DNA of 64,000 nucleotides, taken from [Mycobacterium] manitobense (GTDB taxonomy: Bacteria; Actinomycetota; Actinomycetes; Mycobacteriales; Mycobacteriaceae). Below are positions 44,159-54,710 of the stretch, piece by piece. Each line of letters begins with the position of its first letter. The stretch's first letter is position 1. The DNA lies in assembly GCF_025821665.1 (NCBI RefSeq), contig NZ_JACKSJ010000047.1, positions 31,778 to 95,777 of the forward strand, read 5' to 3'. The translations under genes and the position numbers were made by a program. The notes beneath the pieces are model-generated. The model was not told where the DNA came from. It worked only from the letters and a program-made list of their open reading frames with translations, and did not search any database.

Positions 44159-44272
44159 TCAGACCGTCGCCGCGCCGCCCTTGCGGACCTGTCTGCGGTG
44201 CAGGCTGCTCGCGTAGCCGAGCGCCTCGTCGAACTTCGTCGTCAGCTTCGGTCTCGTCGTCTCTTCCGGCAT
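44159..44272 (-). pseudogene. N-terminal remnant of an HD/RelA-type phosphohydrolase
   Basis: A 37-codon frame (MPEETTRPKLTTKFDEALGY then ASSLHRRQVRKG) that closely follows the start of small HD-domain phosphohydrolases, in which LTxRFDEALxYAxxLHRxQxRKG leads into the first HD-metal helix. Here the frame stops six codons later, just before the histidines of the active site. No remainder is seen downstream, where the 16-bp palindrome and the GMC operon begin. It is most likely a gene fragment left by a deletion or insertion; a short translated peptide cannot be excluded. Confidence 0.6.
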
Positions 44273-44315
44273 CACGTCCTCTTTTCGGTCAGCCACAGGT
44301 ATGACACCGATACCG

Positions 44316-44337
44316 GGCAGGCAAACGTCTGCCTGCC
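44316..44337. promoter_or_regulatory. Inverted repeat GGCAGGCA-AACGTC-TGCCTGCC before recC
   Basis: Perfect 8-bp arms with a 6-base spacer, ending 16 bases before a TAGGGT -10 element and 31 bases before the recC ATG. It does not match the mycobacterial LexA box (GAAC-N4-GTTC). It could be an operator for recCB, or a hairpin ending the opposite-strand transcript. Confidence 0.5.
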
Positions 44338-44359
44338 TGTCACACCGACCGCCTAGGGT
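44337..44359 (+). promoter_or_regulatory. recC promoter with a partial RecA-NDp (PafBC) match
   Basis: CTGTCACAC, then 8 bases, then TAGGGT. The DNA-damage promoter used by PafBC in mycobacteria is approximately TTGTCRGTG-N8-TANNNT; this site matches TGTCR and the N8 spacing exactly but not the last three bases of the upstream box. The -10 ends 9 bases before the recC ATG, so the mRNA leader is very short or absent. Confidence 0.45.
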
Positions 44360-44368
44360 GGGCAGGCG

Positions 44369-47300
44369 ATGGCCCTCCATCTCCACCGCGCTGAGCGCAC
44401 CGACCTGCTCGCCGACGGTCTCGGCACACTGCTGGCCACCCCGCAGTCCGACCCGTTCGCCGAGGAACTGGTGATCGTCCCCGCCAAGGGCGTCGAACGA
44501 TGGCTGAGCCAGCGGCTGTCCCATGTCCTCGGCCGAGGCGCCGGCCAGGACGGCATCTGCGCCGGAGTCACCTTCCGGAACCCGAGCTCGCTGATCGCCG
44601 AGCTCACCGGCACCCGCCACACCGACCCCTGGGCGCCCGACGCGATGGTCTGGCCCCTGCTCGACGCCATCGACAGTTCACTCGACCAGCCGTGGTGCCG
44701 CACGCTGGCGACGCACCTCGGGCACTTCGAGGACGGCGACGAGAAGGAACTGCGGCAGGGCCGCAGATATGCGGTGGCCCGCCGCCTGGCCGGGCTGTTC
44801 GCCTCCTACTCCCGGCAACGCCCGCAGCTGCTCATCGACTGGCTCGACGGCGACACCGACAACGTCGAGGACGATCTGCGGTGGCAGCCCGCTCTGTGGC
44901 GGGCACTGCTCGACCGGGTCGACGCCGATCCGCCGCACGTCCGGCATGCGAAAACGGTTGCCCGTCTGCAGGAATCGAAAACCGATCTGCCGCCGAGGCT
45001 GTCGTTGTTCGGCCACACCCGGCTGCCCGGCACCGAGATCGAACTGCTCAGCGCCCTGTCCACCCATCACGATCTGCACCTGTGGTTGCCGCACCCCAGC
45101 GACGAACTGTGGACAGCACTGGCCGGGCGGCACGGTGCCATCCCCCGCCGCGAGGACACCAGCCACCGGGTCGTCGACCACCCGCTGCTGTCCACGCTGG
45201 GGCGCGACCTCCGCGAACTCCAGCGCAGCCTGCCCGTTGACCCGCGGACCGACGAGCATCTCGGCGAGGCGGACCACCCTGACACCCTGCTCGGCTGGCT
45301 GCAGTCCGACATCACCGCGAACGCGGTCCGCCCGGGCGGGCGGCGCCTGCGCCCCGACGATCGCTCCGTCCAGGTGCACAGCAGCCACGGCCCGGCCCGG
45401 CAGATCGACGTGCTGCGCGAGGTGCTGCTGGGATTGCTCGCGGACGACCCGACGCTGGAACCACGCGACATCCTCGTGATGTGCCCCGACATCGAGGCCT
45501 ACGCCCCCCTGATCGTCGCGGGCTTCGGACTCGGCGACGTCGTCCACGGTGCCCATCCCGCCCACCGGCTGCGGGTCCGGCTCGCCGACCGCGCCCTCGT
45601 CCAGACGAACGCGCTGCTCGGCGTGGCGGCTCAGGTGCTGGCGTTGGCCGGCAATCGGGCCACCGCCAGCGAGGTGCTCAACCTGGCCGAGGCCGCCCCG
45701 GTGCGGCAGCGGTTCGGGTTCAGCGACGACGACATCGACGCCATCGGGAACTGGGTGCGCGAAGCCAACATCCGGTGGGGCTTCGACTCGGCGCACCGCA
45801 GGCCCTACGGCGTCGACTTCGTGCAGAACACGTGGCGGTTCGGCATCGACCGGGTGCTGGCCGGGGTCGCGATGTCGGACGATTCGCACGCGTGGCTGGA
45901 GAACACGCTGCCGCTCGACGACGTCGGCAGCAATCGCGTCGAATTGGCGGGCCGGCTCGCCGACTTCGTCGACCGGCTCAGCGCCACCGTCGAATCCCTC
46001 AGCGGCGCCGGACCACTCGACCAATGGCTGCAGGCACTCGCCGACGGCATCGGTGGACTCACCGCGGTGCCCGATGACGACGCCTGGCAGACCAGCCAGG
46101 TGGAGCGCGAATTCGCCGACGTCCTCGCCGCCGCGGGTGAGCACAGTGGCACCGTGCTGCGCCTGCCCGACGTCCGGGCACTACTGGACCGGCACCTCGC
46201 CGGCCGGCCGACGCGGGCGAACTTCCGCACCGGCACCCTGACGGTCTGCACGATGGTGCCGATGCGTTCGGTGCCACACCGGGTGGTGTGCCTGATCGGA
46301 CTGGACGACGGGGTGTTCCCGCGCCTCGGCGTGGTCGACGGGGACGACGCGCTGGCCCGCGATCCGATGACCGGCGAACGCGACATTCGTTCCGAGGACC
46401 GGCAATTGCTGCTCGACGCCATCGGTGCGGCGACCGAGAAGCTCGTGATCACCTACACCGGGTCCAACGAGTTCTCCGGCCAGCGCCGGCCGCCCGCGGT
46501 GCCGTTGATGGAGTTGCTCGACACCCTGGACGTCACCACGGAGGACGCCACCCGCCATCAGGTGCTGACCGAACACCCGTTGCAGCCGTTCGACATTCGC
46601 AACGTCATACCCGGCATGCTCAACATGCCCACGGCTGAACCCTTCACCTTCGATTCGACGGCTCTGACCGCCGCACGGATCGCCGCGGGCGAACGTGCGG
46701 AACGGCCCTCGCTGCTCGGGACGCCGCTGCCTGCGCCGCCGCCCGACGACGTCGCACTCGACGATCTGATCGGCTTCTTCCGGGACCCGGTGAAGGGCTT
46801 CTTCCGGGCCCTGGACTTCACGCTGCCGTGGGACGTCGACGCCATCGACGATGCGATGCCCGTCGAGATCGATGCACTGCAGGAGTGGAAGATCGGCGCG
46901 CGGATGCTCGACGACATGGCGCGGGGGATGCGACCGGAACTGGCTCAGCAGGCCGAGTGGCGGCGCGGTTCGCTGCCGCCGGGCCGCCTCGGCTGGCGCA
47001 AGGCCCAGGAGATCCGCGATCAGGCTGCCGCACTGGCCATCGCGGCGAATCAGCACCGCCGCCAGACTCCGCAGGCGCACGACGTCGACATCGACGTGGG
47101 CGGCGGGCGTAGGGTCACCGGCACGGTGCCGCACGTCTACGGTGACCGGCTGGTCTCGGTGACCTACTCGAAGCTCGACGGCCGCCATCTACTGACGTCG
47201 TGGATCCAGTTGCTGGCGTTGAGCGCTCGCCACCCCGGGCGGGAGTGGTCGGCGGTGTGCATCGGCCGACCGAAGCGCAGCGGCCCACCGCGCGAGCGGA

Positions 47301-47656
47301 TCCTCGGGGCGCCGCACGTGCCCGCGCTCGACGTGGTCAAAGACCTGGTGGCGATCTACGACGCGGGCCGACGCGAGCCGATCCCGTTACCCCTGAAGAC
47401 GTCCTACGCGTGGGCAGAAGCCAGACACACCCGTGGCCAACCCGAACGCCAGGCGGGCTTCAAATGGAACAGCGGCAAGTTCCCCGGTGAGAACGAGGAA
47501 CCCGCACACCTGCGCGTGTGGGGGTACTCGAAACTCGGCGTGCTGCTCGACCCGGTACGTCCCGGCGAGGAACACGGCGGCGAGACCACCCGACTGGGCG
47601 CCTACGCCGCCCGGCTGTGGGCGCCGATGCTGCAGGCGGAGTCGTACGACTCATGA
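44369..47656 (+). CDS. recC: Exodeoxyribonuclease V subunit gamma (RecC)
   Basis: A 1095-aa RecC, the subunit that splits the DNA strands and reads Chi-like signals in RecBCD. It begins MALHLHRAERTDLLADGLG and contains VIVPAKGVERWLSQRLSHVLG, CMVPMRSVPHRVVCLIGLDDGVFPR and the C-terminal nuclease-like fold (TSYAWAEARHT) typical of the family; like other RecC proteins it lacks functional Walker motifs. Its stop overlaps the recB ATG by 4 bases. In mycobacteria RecBCD mainly serves single-strand annealing repair, while AdnAB handles end resection. Confidence 0.96.
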   Translation: MALHLHRAERTDLLADGLGTLLATPQSDPFAEELVIVPAKGVERWLSQRLSHVLGRGAGQDGICAGVTFRNPSSLIAELTGTRHTDPWAPDAMVWPLLDAIDSSLDQPWCRTLATHLGHFEDGDEKELRQGRRYAVARRLAGLFASYSRQRPQLLIDWLDGDTDNVEDDLRWQPALWRALLDRVDADPPHVRHAKTVARLQESKTDLPPRLSLFGHTRLPGTEIELLSALSTHHDLHLWLPHPSDELWTALAGRHGAIPRREDTSHRVVDHPLLSTLGRDLRELQRSLPVDPRTDEHLGEADHPDTLLGWLQSDITANAVRPGGRRLRPDDRSVQVHSSHGPARQIDVLREVLLGLLADDPTLEPRDILVMCPDIEAYAPLIVAGFGLGDVVHGAHPAHRLRVRLADRALVQTNALLGVAAQVLALAGNRATASEVLNLAEAAPVRQRFGFSDDDIDAIGNWVREANIRWGFDSAHRRPYGVDFVQNTWRFGIDRVLAGVAMSDDSHAWLENTLPLDDVGSNRVELAGRLADFVDRLSATVESLSGAGPLDQWLQALADGIGGLTAVPDDDAWQTSQVEREFADVLAAAGEHSGTVLRLPDVRALLDRHLAGRPTRANFRTGTLTVCTMVPMRSVPHRVVCLIGLDDGVFPRLGVVDGDDALARDPMTGERDIRSEDRQLLLDAIGAATEKLVITYTGSNEFSGQRRPPAVPLMELLDTLDVTTEDATRHQVLTEHPLQPFDIRNVIPGMLNMPTAEPFTFDSTALTAARIAAGERAERPSLLGTPLPAPPPDDVALDDLIGFFRDPVKGFFRALDFTLPWDVDAIDDAMPVEIDALQEWKIGARMLDDMARGMRPELAQQAEWRRGSLPPGRLGWRKAQEIRDQAAALAIAANQHRRQTPQAHDVDIDVGGGRRVTGTVPHVYGDRLVSVTYSKLDGRHLLTSWIQLLALSARHPGREWSAVCIGRPKRSGPPRERILGAPHVPALDVVKDLVAIYDAGRREPIPLPLKTSYAWAEARHTRGQPERQAGFKWNSGKFPGENEEPAHLRVWGYSKLGVLLDPVRPGEEHGGETTRLGAYAARLWAPMLQAESYDS

Positions 47657-50600
47657 AGACATTCGACCTCCTGGGACCGCTGCCCGTGCCGAACACCACC
47701 ACGGTGCTGGAAGCCAGTGCGGGAACGGGCAAGACGTTCGCGCTCGCCGGTCTGGTGACGCGCTACCTCGCCGAGGGCGTGGCGACACTCGATCAGATGC
47801 TGCTCATCACGTTCAGCAAGGCGGCCAGCCAGGAACTGCGGGAGCGCGTCCGCGGGCAGATCCTCGCCGCCGTCCTCGCGTTCGGCGACCCGTCGAGCGT
47901 CGGCGACAACCAGTTGGTGGCCCACCTGCTCGAGGGCACCGAAGAAGAACTCCGCGACCGCCGGCAACGCCTGCGGGACGCGCTGGCCGGATTCGACGCC
48001 GCGACCATCGCCACCACACACCAGTTCTGCCACCTCGTCCTCAAATCGCTCGGGGTGGCCGGTGACACCGATGCCGGTGTGACACTGGCCGAAAGCCTCG
48101 ACGACCTGGTGACCGAGATCGTCGACGACCTCTACCTCGCCCACTTCGGGAAGGATCGCAACGACCCGCCGATGTCCCGCGGCGACGCACTCGAACTCGC
48201 CCGCGCCGTCGTGGCGAATCCGAGCGCCGAACTCCGACCGATCGATCCGCCGCCGGGCACCGAAGCCGCGATCCGCGTCGAGTTCGCGAAAGCGGTGTGC
48301 GCGGCGCTCGAACAGCGCAAGCGCAGGCGCGGCATCCTCGGCTACGACGACCTGCTGAGCCGCCTCGCCACCGCGCTCGAATCCGCCGACTCCCCCGCCC
48401 GCCTCCGGATGCACCGACGCTGGTCGATCGTGATGGTCGACGAATTCCAGGACACCGACCCGGTGCAGTGGCAGGTGATCGACCGCGCGTTCGGGGGACG
48501 CTCGACGCTGATCCTCATCGGGGACCCGAAGCAGGCCATCTACGCGTTCCGCGGCGGCGACATCGACACCTACCTGCACGCGGCCTCCACCGCCGGGGAA
48601 CGTCAGACGCTGGGCACCAACTGGCGCAGCGACGCGGTCCTCGTCGACTCCCTGCAGGTCGTCCTGCGCGACGCCGAACTCGGCAACAGCGAGATAGTGG
48701 TGCGCCCGGTCACGGCCTCCCATCAGGGACACCGGCTCACGGGCGCCCCGCACAACGACCCGTTCCGGCTGCGGGTGGTGTCCCGCGACACCATCAGGAC
48801 CCGCCAGGACAAGACCATCTCGATCGATCAACTGCGCAACCACATCCCGGCCGATCTGGCCGCCGACATCAGCGCCCTGCTCACCAGCGGCGCCACCTAC
48901 GACGGCCGGCCGATCCAGGCCGGCGACATCGCGGTCATCGTCGAGGTGCACAAGGACGGGCGGCGCTGCTTCGACGCGCTCACCGCGGCGGGCATCCCCG
49001 CGGTCTACACCGGCGACTCCGACGTCTTCCGGTCGGACGCCGCCGACGACTGGCTGTGTCTGCTGGAGGCGTTCGACCAACCGCACCGCAGCGGGCTGGT
49101 CCGGGCCGCGGCCACCACGATGTTCTTCGGCTACACCGCCGAGGATCTGGCGACCCAGGGCGACGCCCTCACCGACCGCGTCGCCGACAAGGTCCGCGAA
49201 TGGGCCGACCATGTCCGGGAGCGGGGTATCGCGGCGGTGTTCGAGGCCGCCCAACTCGCCGGGATGGGCCGTCGGGTGCTGGCCTGGACCGACGGCGAAC
49301 GACGCATGACAGACCTGGCCCACATCACCCAGCTGCTGCACGAGACCTCCCACCGCGAGCATTTCGGCCTGCCCGCCCTGCGTGACTGGCTTCGCACGCA
49401 ACGCGAAGAGCGAAGCGGCGCAAGCGAACGCGGCCGGCGGCTCGACAGCGATGCCGCAGCGGTGCAGATCATGACCGTCTTCGCCAGTAAGGGCCTGCAG
49501 TATCCGGTGGTGTATCTGCCGTTCGCGTTCACCCGCAACATCCGGACCGACGAGGCGGTGCTGTTCCATGACGGCCCGCAGCGCTGCCTGCACATCGGCG
49601 GTGAGACGAGCCCGGACTGCGCCGAGGTGACCAGGCTGGGGCGGGCGGAGGCGGCCTCCGATGACGTCCGGCGCACCTACGTCGCACTCACCCGGGCGCA
49701 GTCGCAGGTGGTGGCGTGGTGGGCGCCGTCCTGGGATGAGCCCAACGGCGGCCTGTCCCGGCTGCTGCGGGGCCGCCGGCCCGGCGAGAACACCGTGCCC
49801 GGTCGCTGCGACCCGGCGATCGTCGACGACGCCGACGCGCTGGCGGCACTGCGGGCGTGGTCGGACATCGGCGGCCCGGTGCTCGAGGAGTCGGCCATCG
49901 CCCCCGATGCAGAAGTCGAACGACCCGATGCACCAAGGAATCTCAGTGTCCGCCACTTCCACCGCCACATCGACACCCTGTGGCGGCGCACGTCGTACTC
50001 GGGTCTGCTGCGGTCCGCCGAGAACACCACCGGGGTGTCCAGCGAACCGGAGGTCGTCGAACTCGACGACGAGGTCGCCGACGTCCCAGTGCACGATCCC
50101 GGCCCGGCAGGCCCACCGGTGCCCGCGGTCGCCTCGCCGATGGCCGATCTGCCGATGGGCGCGAAGTTCGGCACGCTGGTGCACGCGGTGCTCGAGACCG
50201 CCGATCCCTTCGCAGCCGACCTGGCCACCGAACTGGAGCAGCAGGTCCGCGAGCACTCCGTGTGGTGGCCGGTCGACGTGGCGCCCGGCGAGCTCGCGGC
50301 CGCGCTGCTGCCGCTGCACGACACGCCGCTGGGCCCGCTGGCCACCGGCGTCACACTGCGTCAGATCGGTCTGCGGGACCGGTTGCGGGAATTGGACTTC
50401 GAGTTCCCGCTCGCCGGCGGCGACATCCGCGGCGACGCCCCCGCGATCACGCTGGCCGACGTCGGTGCGCTGTTCGCCGCACACGTCCCGGCCGACGACG
50501 TGCTCGCCTCCTACGCCGACCGGCTGTCCACCGGCGCGCTGGCCGTGCAGCCGCTCAAGGGCTATCTGACCGGATCGGTGGACGCGGTGCTGCGCATCCC

Positions 50601-50952
50601 CGACGGCGGGGGGCACCGCTACCTGGTGGTCGACTACAAGACGAACTGGCTCGGCGAACCCGACCGGCCGCTCACCTCCGCCGACTACACGAGGGCCAGG
50701 ATGGCCGAGGCGATGCTGCACTCGGACTATCCGCTGCAGGCACTGCTGTACTGCGTTGTATTGCATCGCCTCCTGCGCTGGCGACAGCCCGGGTACGACC
50801 CACAGCGTCACCTCGGCGGCGTGTTGTACCTGTTCCTGCGGGGCATGTGCGGCGCCGGCACCCCGACCGAGGACGGGCATCCGGCGGGCGTGTTCAGCTG
50901 GCAGCCGCCCACGGCGCTGACCCTCGCGGTGTCCGATCTGCTGGGCTCATAA
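47653..50952 (+). CDS. recB: Exodeoxyribonuclease V subunit beta (RecB)
   Basis: A 1099-aa helicase-nuclease, the 3'-5' motor and nuclease of RecBCD. Start is ATG 47653, overlapping the recC stop (ATGA); a longer upstream frame lies inside recC. SF1 helicase motifs: Walker A EASAGTGKTFALAGL (near residue 20), TFSKAASQELRERVR, Walker B VMVDEFQDTDP, LIGDPKQAIYAFRGGD and MTVFASKGLQYPVVYLP. The C-terminal RecB nuclease motif is LVVDYKTNWLG. recD is not adjacent but follows two inserted genes. Confidence 0.97.
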   Translation: MKTFDLLGPLPVPNTTTVLEASAGTGKTFALAGLVTRYLAEGVATLDQMLLITFSKAASQELRERVRGQILAAVLAFGDPSSVGDNQLVAHLLEGTEEELRDRRQRLRDALAGFDAATIATTHQFCHLVLKSLGVAGDTDAGVTLAESLDDLVTEIVDDLYLAHFGKDRNDPPMSRGDALELARAVVANPSAELRPIDPPPGTEAAIRVEFAKAVCAALEQRKRRRGILGYDDLLSRLATALESADSPARLRMHRRWSIVMVDEFQDTDPVQWQVIDRAFGGRSTLILIGDPKQAIYAFRGGDIDTYLHAASTAGERQTLGTNWRSDAVLVDSLQVVLRDAELGNSEIVVRPVTASHQGHRLTGAPHNDPFRLRVVSRDTIRTRQDKTISIDQLRNHIPADLAADISALLTSGATYDGRPIQAGDIAVIVEVHKDGRRCFDALTAAGIPAVYTGDSDVFRSDAADDWLCLLEAFDQPHRSGLVRAAATTMFFGYTAEDLATQGDALTDRVADKVREWADHVRERGIAAVFEAAQLAGMGRRVLAWTDGERRMTDLAHITQLLHETSHREHFGLPALRDWLRTQREERSGASERGRRLDSDAAAVQIMTVFASKGLQYPVVYLPFAFTRNIRTDEAVLFHDGPQRCLHIGGETSPDCAEVTRLGRAEAASDDVRRTYVALTRAQSQVVAWWAPSWDEPNGGLSRLLRGRRPGENTVPGRCDPAIVDDADALAALRAWSDIGGPVLEESAIAPDAEVERPDAPRNLSVRHFHRHIDTLWRRTSYSGLLRSAENTTGVSSEPEVVELDDEVADVPVHDPGPAGPPVPAVASPMADLPMGAKFGTLVHAVLETADPFAADLATELEQQVREHSVWWPVDVAPGELAAALLPLHDTPLGPLATGVTLRQIGLRDRLRELDFEFPLAGGDIRGDAPAITLADVGALFAAHVPADDVLASYADRLSTGALAVQPLKGYLTGSVDAVLRIPDGGGHRYLVVDYKTNWLGEPDRPLTSADYTRARMAEAMLHSDYPLQALLYCVVLHRLLRWRQPGYDPQRHLGGVLYLFLRGMCGAGTPTEDGHPAGVFSWQPPTALTLAVSDLLGS

Positions 50953-51297
50953 CACGACACTCGTTTTGTATTGACGAAACCGACGAATTGAGCGGGAAAA
51001 CATACTGACCGCCGAATCGGACGCATGTTCGAGGTAAGCTCAACACAGGTTGAAATCCCAGCCGCAATCCGTCGCAGAATCCGGAGCCTGAAAGTTCCGT
51101 GTGCGATGTGCGTCCGACGCCAAGCCGTTACACACCATACGCAGAACTGCGCAGCGACTTTCCGGAGTTGATTTCCCATCACCGCTTCCACCGCACCCAT
51201 CCGGCACCGAACATTCTCGGCGACCGTCATCACCTCGTCGATCGCCGAGCCCATCGCCCGGTTCTCCGCTGTCGAATCAGCGGTCGGACGCCTGTCG
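50953..51297. other. Intergenic region between recB and the STAS gene
   Basis: 345 bases with lower GC content than the neighbours. No convincing gene: the minus-strand frame across it lacks coding character. The frame immediately upstream of the STAS ATG stays open for about 35 codons without a usable start. TTGACG near 50972 could be a -35, but I see no matching -10. It separates the recCB and STAS/NYN/recD units and probably holds the latter's promoter. Confidence 0.5.
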
Positions 51298-51597
51298 ATG
51301 ACCACCGAGGAGCTCAACCCCGAGGCGGTCCGGATCGCCGTCGCCGGTGACCTGGACGCCTCGAACCACGACCAGTTCGCCGACTACGTGTGGCGGCGCA
51401 CCGCCGAATGCCGCCGCCTGGTCCTCGATCTGCGCGGCCTCGAGTTCTTCAGCACCGCCGGCATCAACGCGATCGCCGCGATCGACGGCTGGTGCGCCGA
51501 AGCGGGCATCGAGTGGACGCTGCTGGCCAACCCGATGGTGACGAGGGTGCTCCAGATCTGCGACGAGCACCCCGGGACGGCCGCCGCCTCGGTGTGA
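51298..51597 (+). CDS. STAS-domain anti-anti-sigma-factor-like protein
   Basis: A 99-aa STAS-domain protein. It has the alternating fold with AVRIAVAGDLDASNHDQFADY, LVLDLRGLEFFSTAGINAI (the conserved Ser after the strand is the usual phosphorylation site) and a C-terminal helix. Such proteins bind anti-sigma kinases of the RsbW type. No kinase or sigma factor is adjacent. It precedes the NYN protein by 61 bases, between recB and recD. In-frame sequence upstream is open but has no start codon, so ATG 51298 is used. Confidence 0.85.
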   Translation: MTTEELNPEAVRIAVAGDLDASNHDQFADYVWRRTAECRRLVLDLRGLEFFSTAGINAIAAIDGWCAEAGIEWTLLANPMVTRVLQICDEHPGTAAASV

Positions 51598-51658
51598 CGC
51601 GCCGCCACAGTTGCGGGGATCGCGGCTGGACGTGCCGTCGATGGCCCACACTGATCGG

Positions 51659-52551
51659 ATGACGGAACCGGCCAACCCGCGCGTCGCGGTCTACCTCGAC
51701 TTCGACAACATCGTCATCTCGCGCTACGACCAGGTCAACGGCCGCAACTCCTATCAGCGCGACAAGACCAAGGACGCCGGCGAGTTCGCGGACAAGCTGC
51801 AGCGGGCCAAGGTGGACGTCGGCGCGGTCATCGACTTCGCGTCGTCCTTCGGCACGCTGGTGCTCACCCGCGCCTACGCGGACTGGTCGTCGGACGTCAA
51901 CGCCAACTACCGCGATCAACTGGTGGGCCGCGCCGTCGACCTGGTGCAGCTGTTCCCCGCCGCGGCCTACGGCAAGAACGGCGCCGACATCCGCCTCGCC
52001 GTCGACGCGGTCGAGGACATGTTCCGGCTGCCGGACCTCACCCACGTGGTCATCGTCGGCGGCGACTCGGACTACATCGCGCTCGCGCAACGCTGCAAGC
52101 GCCTCGGCCGCTACGTCGTCGGCATCGGCGTGGCCGGCTCGTCGGCCCGCTCCCTGGCCGCGGCGTGCGACGAGTTCGTCACGTACGACGCGCTGCCCGG
52201 CGTGCCGGTGTTCGAGCCCGACCCCGAACCCGCAGAGGCCGCCGCGCCGAAGCGCCGCAGGAGCACCCGCAAGGCCGACAATTCCGGTGACGGCGACGAG
52301 CCCGATCCCCAGACCCGCTCCACCGCACTGCTCACCAGGGCGCTGCAGATCGGCCTGGAGAAGGACGACGTCGACTGGCTGCACAACTCGGCGGTCAAGG
52401 CGCAGATGAAGCGGATGGACCCGTCGTTCAGCGAGAAGTCGCTCGGCTTCAAGTCGTTCAGTGACTTCCTGCGGTCGCGTTCGGATCTCGTGGAGCTCGA
52501 CGAGAGCTCGACCGCGCGCATGGTCCGGTTGAAGAACGGTGGCGCTCCGGT

Positions 52552-52555
<4 letters not shown>
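51659..52555 (+). CDS. NYN-domain RNase-like protein with OST-HTH/LOTUS-like C terminus
   Basis: A 298-aa protein. The NYN (PIN-like) nuclease domain fills residues ~5-170, with acidic motifs VAVYLDFDNIVIS, GADIRLAVDAVEDM and VVIVGGDSDYIALAQ that form the metal site, followed by GIGVAGSSARSLAAACDEFV. An acidic/basic linker (~190-220) leads to a C-terminal OST-HTH-like domain (ALQIGLEKDDVDWLHNSAV ... FKSFSDFLRSR), a fold that binds RNA. I start at ATG 51659. Its stop overlaps the recD start by 4 bases, so the two are translationally coupled. Confidence 0.88.
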
Positions 52556-54246
<1,691 letters not shown>

Positions 54247-54710
54247 GCCGGTCTTGGCACGAGCCGGGCAAACACTTCATCCGCGGTTCGAATTCCATTC
54301 CAGGGGGTCGGGCTGTACCGTCGGACGCGGTTGACATCCCAGCCAAGCGGAACGTCACGGTGGCGAGCGAGAGAAACGCTCCCCGCCGCGGGGGTCCTCA
54401 CGACGTGACCGCGGCCGTATTACGGTGCCCGAGAGGCTGGGGGTCTCTTGCCAGGGGGTTCAATCGTTATCACGACGTCACGCGAGGGTGCTCGTTCGAT
54501 GACGCATGACTCCGTACAGTCAGACCGTCTGACACGCAAAGCACCGTGCCTCTCCCGGGGCGACGGACCATCCGAGGTGAACGCAAAGGGTTCACCCACC
54601 GACCCGTCATCACCCACAACTCACCCCCCTGAGCCGAACGGGCGCCTCCGCCCTGCTCATGGCGGGATGTCACCGTTGCCGCCTACGGCGCACCAACCAG
54701 AGGGACTGTC
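54247..54710. other. Regulatory region upstream of the acyl-AMP/CoA ligase
   Basis: 464 bases. Small open frames on either strand (for example 54448-54714) have no family resemblance and overlap control elements, so I do not call genes. It contains a TACAGT -10 and a 15-bp palindrome at 54519-54533, and an 11-bp palindrome TCACGACGTGA at 54398-54408. The leader from 54535 to 54710 is A/C-rich and untranslated as far as I can see. Confidence 0.5.
54515..54533 (+). promoter_or_regulatory. -10 (TACAGT) with overlapping operator GTCAGAC-C-GTCTGAC
   Basis: TACAGT at 54515-54520 fits TANNNT. It overlaps a perfect 15-bp palindrome (54519-54533) with 7-bp arms, a typical place for a repressor such as a TetR-family acyl-CoA sensor. 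The regulator is not in the window, or not identifiable. Confidence 0.5.

Noticed and set aside
44316..44359. LexA (SOS) box at recC
   Set aside because: No GAAC-N4-GTTC sequence is present; the symmetric element is a different 8+8 repeat.
47602..50880. Minus-strand open frame of 1092 codons opposite recB
   Set aside because: Antisense shadow of recB; no recognisable domain, low-complexity content.
50808..51317. 169-codon minus-strand frame in the recB-STAS gap
   Set aside because: No family resemblance and it runs into the 3' end of recB.
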